Shown here in pieces: positions 5,624 to 9,677 of a stretch of 9,677 bases of DNA. Where the stretch lies: the NCBI GenBank assembly GCA_029261675.1, contig JAJDBA010000212.1:1-9677 (forward strand). Reading direction: 5' to 3'. Each line of letters opens with the position of its first letter. Positions within the stretch are counted from its first letter, which is position 1. Source of the DNA: Nitrospinaceae bacterium (lineage in GTDB: Bacteria; Nitrospinota; Nitrospinia; Nitrospinales; VA-1). The notes beneath the pieces are model-generated. The model searched no databases, was not told where the DNA came from, and saw only the letters and a program-made list of their open reading frames with translations. A program made the position numbers and the translations under genes.

Positions 5624-6070
5624 ATGGATGTGACTCTTGCTGATTCCTCCTGCATTCCCAAATTGGCCAATCTGTTTAATCAGTACCGAATTTTTTATGA
5701 AAGGGAAACAGATCTTCAAGCGGCGACGAGCTTCCTAAAGTCTCGCTTTGATAATAAGGATTCTGTAATTTTTACTGCACATATAAATGCTCAAATGGTC
5801 GGATTCATTCAACTTTATCCAAGTTTCTCATCTGTTGGGATGCAAAAAATTTGGATACTTAACGATTTATTTGTGAGCATAGATTTCAGAAGGCAGAATG
5901 TTGCCAGGAACCTTATGGAAGCGGCAAAGAAATATGCAATAGAAACTGGAGCACTTAGAATTGACCTGGCCACGCAAATATCAAATATCTCTGCGCAAAA
6001 CCTCTATGAGTCGATGGGCTATTCTAAAAATGAGTCATTTTTTCATTACAGCCTGCCGATAAAAATCTAG
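5624..6070 (+). CDS. GNAT family N-acetyltransferase
   Basis: A 148-aa product that transfers an acetyl group from acetyl-CoA to an amine substrate, unidentified here. The family pattern is easily read: NQYRIFYERETD near the N-terminus (about 19-30), GFIQLYPSFSS (60-70), LNDLFVSIDFRRQNVARNLM (79-98) forming the acetyl-CoA pyrophosphate loop, and SAQNLYESMGY (123-133). In the loop the usual R/Q-x-x-G-x-G/A reads R-Q-N-V-A, so the first Gly is replaced by Asn, an acceptable variation. I chose ATG5624 because GAGGTG lies at 5614-5619 with ideal spacing; a TTG at 5612 would put the ribosome binding site inside the gene. It sits between a membrane protein and a DnaJ-like gene and is probably a separate unit. 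Confidence 0.9.
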   Translation: MDVTLADSSCIPKLANLFNQYRIFYERETDLQAATSFLKSRFDNKDSVIFTAHINAQMVGFIQLYPSFSSVGMQKIWILNDLFVSIDFRRQNVARNLMEAAKKYAIETGALRIDLATQISNISAQNLYESMGYSKNESFFHYSLPIKI

Positions 6071-6087
6071 AATATGCCTTAAGTTAT

Positions 6088-6116
6088 TTGAACGGATGCC
6101 TCCAAAAAGATAGAAT
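6088..6116 (+). promoter_or_regulatory. Candidate sigma-70-type promoter for the DnaJ-like gene
   Basis: TTGAAC (6088-6093), a 17-base spacer and TAGAAT (6111-6116) match housekeeping -35 and -10 boxes at 4 of 6 and 5 of 6 positions. The start would be near 6123, about 40 bases ahead of ATG6165. I saw no heat-shock RpoH pattern (CCCCAT-like -10), although the downstream gene is a chaperone. Confidence 0.45.
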
Positions 6117-6164
6117 GAATCTACGGTAATCTGCTAATATCTGAAAAAACTCAAAACCCTCCCA

Positions 6165-7091
6165 ATGGCCCAAACCACAAACCGCGACTATTACAAGATT
6201 CTAGGGATCACCGCTAAAACTCCCAAACAAGATATTAAGAAAAAATATCGGGAACTGGCAAAAAAATATCATCCCGATACCAACCAGGGAAGTAAAGAAG
6301 CTGAAGATAAATTCAAAATAGTTTCCGAGGCCTATGAAGTTTTAAGCAATGCATTAAAACGTAAAGAATATGATCGCCAAAGAAGCTATAAAACGCAATC
6401 ACCACCCCGGCCCTCAGGAGGTAGACCTGCTTGGGACCGAGAACCTCCCGGTGGATTTGGTCGGCGTCCCCCTCCCGGTGGTAATGAACAATATTACCAA
6501 GAACCCTTCGCAGCAGAACCGGAGCCCGTTGATCCGAACATGCCAACAAGCGGTTTCGACTTACAATTCATAATAGATGTTCCCCTCCCCATTGTTGCTC
6601 TTGGAGGAGTCATTCCCTATTCTTACGAAAAGTATGTCAAATGTAAGGATTGCGATGGATCAGGCATACAGGGAGATGACGAGTGCTCGGTCTGTCAGGG
6701 AAAACAGCTTATCGTGAGGTCTGTAACCCTTAATGTAAAAATTCCACCGGGCGTGGCAAATCAATACACTCTGTCGATAATCAAAGAGGGTGGCGAAGGT
6801 AAAAATGGCGGCCCACCTGGGCAATTGTTTCTCAAAATCAACACATTGCCGCATCCTAAGTTTAAGCGGGTTAAAAACGATATCATCAGTGAAGTCACAA
6901 TTTCCAGGAAACTCGCTGACGAAGGCGGAACGTTGGAAGTCGAAACTTTGAACGGAAGCAAAACAATTCAAGTTGAGGAAGGGACATTGATAGGAGAAGA
7001 GTTGCTCATACCGGGAGAAGGTGCCGCAATCAGTTGGGGAAAAAAGAGAGGTGCCCTGATCATCAAGTTCAATATTGAAGAAAACGATTAA
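6165..7091 (+). CDS. DnaJ-like chaperone with a half-size (single-zinc) zinc finger
   Basis: A 308-aa product. The J domain spans about residues 7-72 (DYYKILGI; HPD at 36-38; YRELAKKYHPDTN). A Gly/Pro/Arg-rich linker (about 75-125) follows, then a DnaJ C-terminal substrate-binding region (about 130-304) with GRAALGG-like VALGGVIPY, VKIPPGV, GGEGKNGGPPGQLFLKI and GALIIKF. Canonical DnaJ has four CxxCxGxG motifs and two zinc sites. Here only C160-x-x-C163 (CKDCDGSG) and C174-x-x-C177 (CSVCQGK) remain, enough for one zinc, probably site I (motifs 1 and 4). It sits between DnaJ (type A) and CbpA (type B, no zinc finger). The ATG has no ribosome binding site; the preceding bases are CCCTCCC, the opposite of one. 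The stop overlaps the next gene by 1 base. Confidence 0.9.
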   Translation: MAQTTNRDYYKILGITAKTPKQDIKKKYRELAKKYHPDTNQGSKEAEDKFKIVSEAYEVLSNALKRKEYDRQRSYKTQSPPRPSGGRPAWDREPPGGFGRRPPPGGNEQYYQEPFAAEPEPVDPNMPTSGFDLQFIIDVPLPIVALGGVIPYSYEKYVKCKDCDGSGIQGDDECSVCQGKQLIVRSVTLNVKIPPGVANQYTLSIIKEGGEGKNGGPPGQLFLKINTLPHPKFKRVKNDIISEVTISRKLADEGGTLEVETLNGSKTIQVEEGTLIGEELLIPGEGAAISWGKKRGALIIKFNIEEND

Positions 7092-7354
7092 TGGCATCCA
7101 CGCTCCTCATACTCTTCTTAGTCGCAACCGTCATATATATTTTCTGGGTTCTTTTAAAACCACGAAAGAAATCATCACGAAAAAAACCAGCGGGGAAACA
7201 GATCAGCAAAAAAAATCATCAAAAAGTTAAAGAAAAGAAACAGCAGTCCTCTCTTCCCAGTGCAGATCAAATCCGCAAAGAAAAAATCGAGAAAATGAAA
7301 AAAGACCCTGAGCTTATCGGCCGTGTTGTTCGGTATTGGTTAAGAGAAAGGTGA
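7091..7354 (+). CDS. Small lysine-rich membrane-anchored protein coupled to the DnaJ-like gene
   Basis: An 87-aa product. An N-terminal TM helix (about residues 3-22, STLLILFLVATVIYIFWVLL) is followed by KPRKKSSRKK, so the positive-inside rule puts the C-terminus in the cytosol. Residues 23-57 are Lys-rich and probably disordered; 58-87 form a charged helix ending KDPELIGRVVRYWLRER. That end loosely resembles the FliF C-terminal tail that binds FliG, but this is a visual likeness only. The start codon shares one base with the upstream stop (TAATG, 7089-7093), so translation is almost certainly coupled to the chaperone. A role as a membrane tether or client for the DnaJ-like protein is possible (inference). 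No known family is assigned. Confidence 0.75.
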   Translation: MASTLLILFLVATVIYIFWVLLKPRKKSSRKKPAGKQISKKNHQKVKEKKQQSSLPSADQIRKEKIEKMKKDPELIGRVVRYWLRER

Positions 7355-7388
7355 ACCGTGGGCACTGCCAACGGATAAGGTAAGCAGA

Positions 7389-8132
7389 CTAACCTTTTCG
7401 GGCTTTAACTTCTGCGGCATGAGCTCTAGCACGCTTCAACATGGCAGATTTTTCAGCATCCGAAAAATCTTTTCTCGGTGTGGGGCCGGGAACATTATTC
7501 CCAGATGGTTTTTTGGGAGCTGCTGCTGGCTGAGCTGCTCCTGCATCAGCCGCTGGAGCCTCGGCCACTTTCGCTTCAACAACAGGTGCTGAAGACTTTG
7601 CCGCGGCCTCACCCTCTTTCCTTACAAGACGCATCGAAGACCATACATCATTGTTTGGATAGGGAGTATCGAGCCCGATTTTCAAATCCATTCGAATTAT
7701 TTTCTCATCGGAACACTCGGTGATCCAAGTATTGGACGCACCGCCTGGCGCAAAGATAGGATCGATTGGATAATAAGTCCCATTTTTATCCATCAATTGC
7801 TTAACCCCGGTTTTATCAAAAAGAGTTAAAGACTCCGCTTTTGTAGGAATCCTCCAATTGTCATAACCACCAAATTGATCCTTATTTTGGTTAACCCAAT
7901 CCACATACTTTTTGTGATCCTGCCACGTATAAAAGACTTTTTTATCCAACCAAGCATCGGTTTTTTTCCATGTCAAACCCGAGTTAGGATCTGTGATGGT
8001 GCCATCACCATTGTCGACAAGTGGGTCCCCAACAGGTGCAGCTTTTTTAGCCGCCTCGGCCTTTTTCGCAGCAGCTAATTTAGCTTTCTCAGCGGGTGAT
8101 AGCTTTTGTTCGTCTGTAGTTGCTTCTGCCAT
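7389..8132 (-). CDS. DUF1566 (Lcl C-terminal-type) protein with Ala/Lys-rich flanks
   Basis: A 247-aa product from ATG8132. The DUF1566 core (about residues 35-171) shows DNGDGTITDPNSGLTWKK (40-57), YTWQDHKKYVDWVNQNK (68-84), GGYDNWRIPTKAESLTLFD (88-106), TWITECSD (135-142) and a final VWSSMRLVRK (163-172). This resembles the C-type-lectin-like DUF1566 fold. The N-terminal 33 residues and the C-terminal 75 are Ala/Lys/Pro low-complexity linkers plus a terminal basic helix. No signal peptide is visible, odd for a family often found outside the cytosol. An in-frame TTG at 8162 would add 10 residues but overlaps the upstream gene and has its purine tract too close. The gene starts 8 bases after the 91-aa gene, so the two share a transcript. 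Function unknown. Confidence 0.85.
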   Translation of the reverse strand: MAEATTDEQKLSPAEKAKLAAAKKAEAAKKAAPVGDPLVDNGDGTITDPNSGLTWKKTDAWLDKKVFYTWQDHKKYVDWVNQNKDQFGGYDNWRIPTKAESLTLFDKTGVKQLMDKNGTYYPIDPIFAPGGASNTWITECSDEKIIRMDLKIGLDTPYPNNDVWSSMRLVRKEGEAAAKSSAPVVEAKVAEAPAADAGAAQPAAAPKKPSGNNVPGPTPRKDFSDAEKSAMLKRARAHAAEVKARKG

Positions 8133-8139
8133 ATTTGTT

Positions 8140-8415
8140 TTATCGAGCCGTAGAAGGTTCAAGCCCTTCTAATATATCGCTCAAATCTTTTCTAGAATTT
8201 GAAAGAGTTTTTAATATTTCCCCCAGCTTTGAGGCTGAAAAAACATTTAAACGCGATTGGAAATCGGTACGGTAATCTGCAGCATTTTGGCGAATCCAAT
8301 CCACTGCAATCTGCTCTTGCGCCTCACAACTCTGATCAGCACATTTCTTATCCAGCAGATTTGTCTGGGATAACCGTATAATTTCGCAAATCAAATCTTC
8401 TTTGATCTGGTTCAT
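8140..8415 (-). CDS. Small hypothetical protein upstream of the DUF1566 gene
   Basis: A 91-aa cytosolic protein, probably all-helical: MNQIKEDLICEIIRLSQTNL, then CADQSCEAQEQIAVDWIRQN, then a C-terminal part with LGEILKTLSNSRKDLSDILE. It has a C-x-x-x-x-C pair (residues 25 and 30), no TM segment and no export signal. I recognise no family. Evidence that it is real: it occupies the space between a good promoter (-35 at 8498-8503) and the DUF1566 gene, with only a 7-base gap between the genes. Its role may be tied to that of the DUF1566 protein (inference from operon structure). Confidence 0.65.
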   Translation of the reverse strand: MNQIKEDLICEIIRLSQTNLLDKKCADQSCEAQEQIAVDWIRQNAADYRTDFQSRLNVFSASKLGEILKTLSNSRKDLSDILEGLEPSTAR

Positions 8416-8474
8416 GCTATCAATTTTAACACGAAATTGTGTGAAGGGCTAAACCGAAAGCCACAAAAAAAGTC

Positions 8475-8503
8475 ACTCTATAATGGATTTTCCAGCTTGT
8501 CAA
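8475..8503 (-). promoter_or_regulatory. Sigma-70-type promoter for the 91-aa/DUF1566 operon
   Basis: On the minus strand a perfect TTGACA -35 box (8503-8498), a 17-base spacer and TAGAGT (8480-8475, 4 of 6 matches to TATAAT) are present. Transcription would start near 8468, leaving a leader of about 50 bases before ATG8415. Confidence 0.6.
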
Positions 8504-8580
8504 CGCGATTATTTCTAATATCAATACATCTATATAAAACAGTTAATTAAGGCATATTTTATGGCGGAAAATTCTTCCTT

Positions 8581-9390
8581 TTAACCGCTCTTTGCAGAAC
8601 GGGGATCTAGAAACTCCCGCAATCCTTCTCCCAGGAAATTAAATGACAAAATCGTAAAAAATATAGCCAGTGAGGGAAACAAAATCAAATGCGGATAAAA
8701 TTTAATCGCTGTCCAGCCATCGCTGGCAAGAGTTCCCCAACTGCTGGCGGGCGGAGCAATCCCCAAACCCACAAAACTCAAGGTCGATTCCGCAAGAATC
8801 GCAACGGGTACCCGAAAACTAAGGGTCACCACAAGAACTCCTAAAATGTTAGGGAAAATTTCCTTCAACATGATACGGTAATGACTTGCTCCTAATGCTT
8901 TAGCCGCCTGTATATAAGGGTATTCCTTTATTCGTAAAACCTCCCCCCGCACCAACCTCGCGATGGTCACCCAGCTAACCAGAGTCAAGGCAATGAAAAC
9001 CCCTACGACTCCCCGCCCCATCAACACAGTGATCAAAATTATCATTAAAAGATCGGGTAACGCAAAAACCACATCGACCACACGCATCATCAGGTTATCG
9101 GTTCGCCCACCGACATAAGCCGAAAGAGTTCCATATATCGTACCAATGATTAACGCAAGTACTGTTGAGAAAACCCCTACGAATAAAGAAACCCGGGCAC
9201 CGTAGATCATTCGCGATAGAAGATCTCGGCCCAGTCGGTCCGTTCCCAGCCAATGCTCTGAGTCGGGAAAAGCAAGGATGTGTAACGTGTCTTGCGCTTG
9301 GTAAGAATATGGAGCGACCCAGGGTGCGAGAACTGCTGCTAACAAGAGAATAAAGAGAAAGCCGCTGCTAATTTTAGTAGATATGTTCAT
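8581..9390 (-). CDS. Peptide/nickel-type ABC importer permease, DppC/OppC family
   Basis: A 269-aa inner-membrane permease, one of the two TM subunits of a binding-protein-dependent importer for peptides, nickel or related solutes. The first TM helix (about residues 9-27) precedes the periplasmic family segment HWLGTDRLGRDLLSRMIYGAR (46-66). The permease core follows, with the EAA loop at about 155-180 (EYPYIQAAKALGASHYRIML then KEIFPN), which docks onto the ATPase. The end NFLGEGLREFLDPR (251-264) is typical of the family. Length is near normal. It starts 4 bases after the stop of the DppB/OppB gene, in the usual B-then-C order. Substrate cannot be told from the permease alone; the binding-protein and ATPase genes are not in this window. 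Confidence 0.93.
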   Translation of the reverse strand: MNISTKISSGFLFILLLAAVLAPWVAPYSYQAQDTLHILAFPDSEHWLGTDRLGRDLLSRMIYGARVSLFVGVFSTVLALIIGTIYGTLSAYVGGRTDNLMMRVVDVVFALPDLLMIILITVLMGRGVVGVFIALTLVSWVTIARLVRGEVLRIKEYPYIQAAKALGASHYRIMLKEIFPNILGVLVVTLSFRVPVAILAESTLSFVGLGIAPPASSWGTLASDGWTAIKFYPHLILFPSLAIFFTILSFNFLGEGLREFLDPRSAKSG

Positions 9391-9394
9391 AACT

Positions 9395-9677
9395 CTATTT
9401 CACAGATACCCTGGGGTCTAACCAGCCATAAATCATATCAACCACAATGTTGGCAACGACGATCAACACCGCATAGACCAACGTCACTCCCATTATCAAG
9501 GGATAATCTCGGTTAGTCACAGCAGTGATGAAAAACCGCCCCATACCAGGGATAGAGAAAATAAACTCAATCACAAAAGACCCGGTTATCAATCCGGCTG
9601 TTAAAGGTCCCATCACCGAAACGATGGGATACATCGAGTTTTTTAAAACATGCCGAAGCAAGATAGTAAACTCAGTC
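9395..9677 (-). CDS. Peptide/nickel-type ABC importer permease, DppB/OppB family, 3' part only
   Basis: The C-terminal part (about 93 residues) of a DppB/OppB permease, cut by the right edge. The frame is open at 9677 and continues as TEFTILLRHVLKNSM, which fits the end of the EAA cytoplasmic loop. It is followed by PIVSVMGPLTAGLITGSFVI, then EFIFSIPGMGRFFITAVTNR and a final TM helix, ending GWLDPRVSVK. GSFVIExIFSIPGMG and the LDPR end are family hallmarks. A TTG at 9661 is not a real start; the gene begins outside the window. It pairs with the downstream DppC/OppC gene to form the membrane channel. Confidence 0.92.
   Translation of the reverse strand, partial: TEFTILLRHVLKNSMYPIVSVMGPLTAGLITGSFVIEFIFSIPGMGRFFITAVTNRDYPLIMGVTLVYAVLIVVANIVVDMIYGWLDPRVSVK

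Noticed and set aside
7355..7395. Possible hairpin AAGGT...ACCTT between the convergent genes at 7354 and 7389.
   Set aside because: The stem is only 5 bp with a 10-base loop and a short T run; too weak to call a terminator.
6122..8280. TACGGTAATCTGC occurs at 6122-6134 and again at 8268-8280.
   Set aside because: About one shared 13-mer is expected by chance in a window this size, and the second copy is inside a coding region; the flanks do not match.
8561..8584. Plus-strand ATG followed by seven codons (MAENSSF) near the end of the permease gene.
   Set aside because: Too short, without a ribosome binding site, and it overlaps the minus-strand permease stop.

Overview
The window reads as bacterial chromosome from a Gram-negative organism. 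It encodes an Slp-type outer-membrane lipoprotein, a secretin-related exported protein, several Sec signal peptides and a peptide-type ABC importer. The DNA is AT-rich, and many genes lack a clear Shine-Dalgarno sequence. The gene mix would suit a proteobacterium or a marine lineage such as Nitrospinota, but no marker gene here fixes the taxonomy, so this is a weak inference. No rRNA, tRNA, transposase, integrase or CRISPR array was seen.

Layout. (1) 1-1791, plus strand: four overlapping genes encoding an ECF-type sigma factor, a one-TM DUF3619-like protein, a small very acidic secreted protein, and a very basic secreted DUF3106 protein made of tandem 15-18-residue repeats. (2) 1815-2570, minus strand: an exported SUMF1/FGE-fold protein that lacks the catalytic cysteine pair. 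(3) 2593-2822, plus strand: a near-perfect sigma-54 (-24/-12) promoter ahead of a 49-aa one-TM microprotein with a strong ribosome binding site. (4) 2825-4779, minus strand: an operon of a J-domain protein, an Slp lipoprotein and a NolW/secretin-like protein, ending in an intrinsic terminator that overlaps the last stop codon. (5) 4868-7354, plus strand: an unknown membrane protein, a GNAT acetyltransferase, a DnaJ-like protein with a half-size zinc finger, and a small lysine-rich membrane protein fused to it by a TAATG junction. (6) 7389-8415, minus strand: a 91-aa protein and a DUF1566 protein with Ala/Lys-rich flanks, behind a good sigma-70-like promoter. (7) 8581-9677, minus strand: the two permease genes (DppC/OppC, partial DppB/OppB) of a peptide/nickel-type ABC importer that continues past the right edge.

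How the genes may work together. Two blocks look like coherent systems. The sigma/DUF3619/acidic/DUF3106 block is translationally coupled and probably forms an envelope-responsive regulatory unit. The J-domain/Slp/secretin-like block places a cytosolic co-chaperone beside two envelope proteins. Both J-domain genes have a neighbour predicted to be membrane-bound or exported. The least expected item is the sigma-54-driven microprotein at 2673-2822; its stop codon lies in the loop of a perfect 13-bp inverted repeat, directly beside the terminator of the convergent operon.
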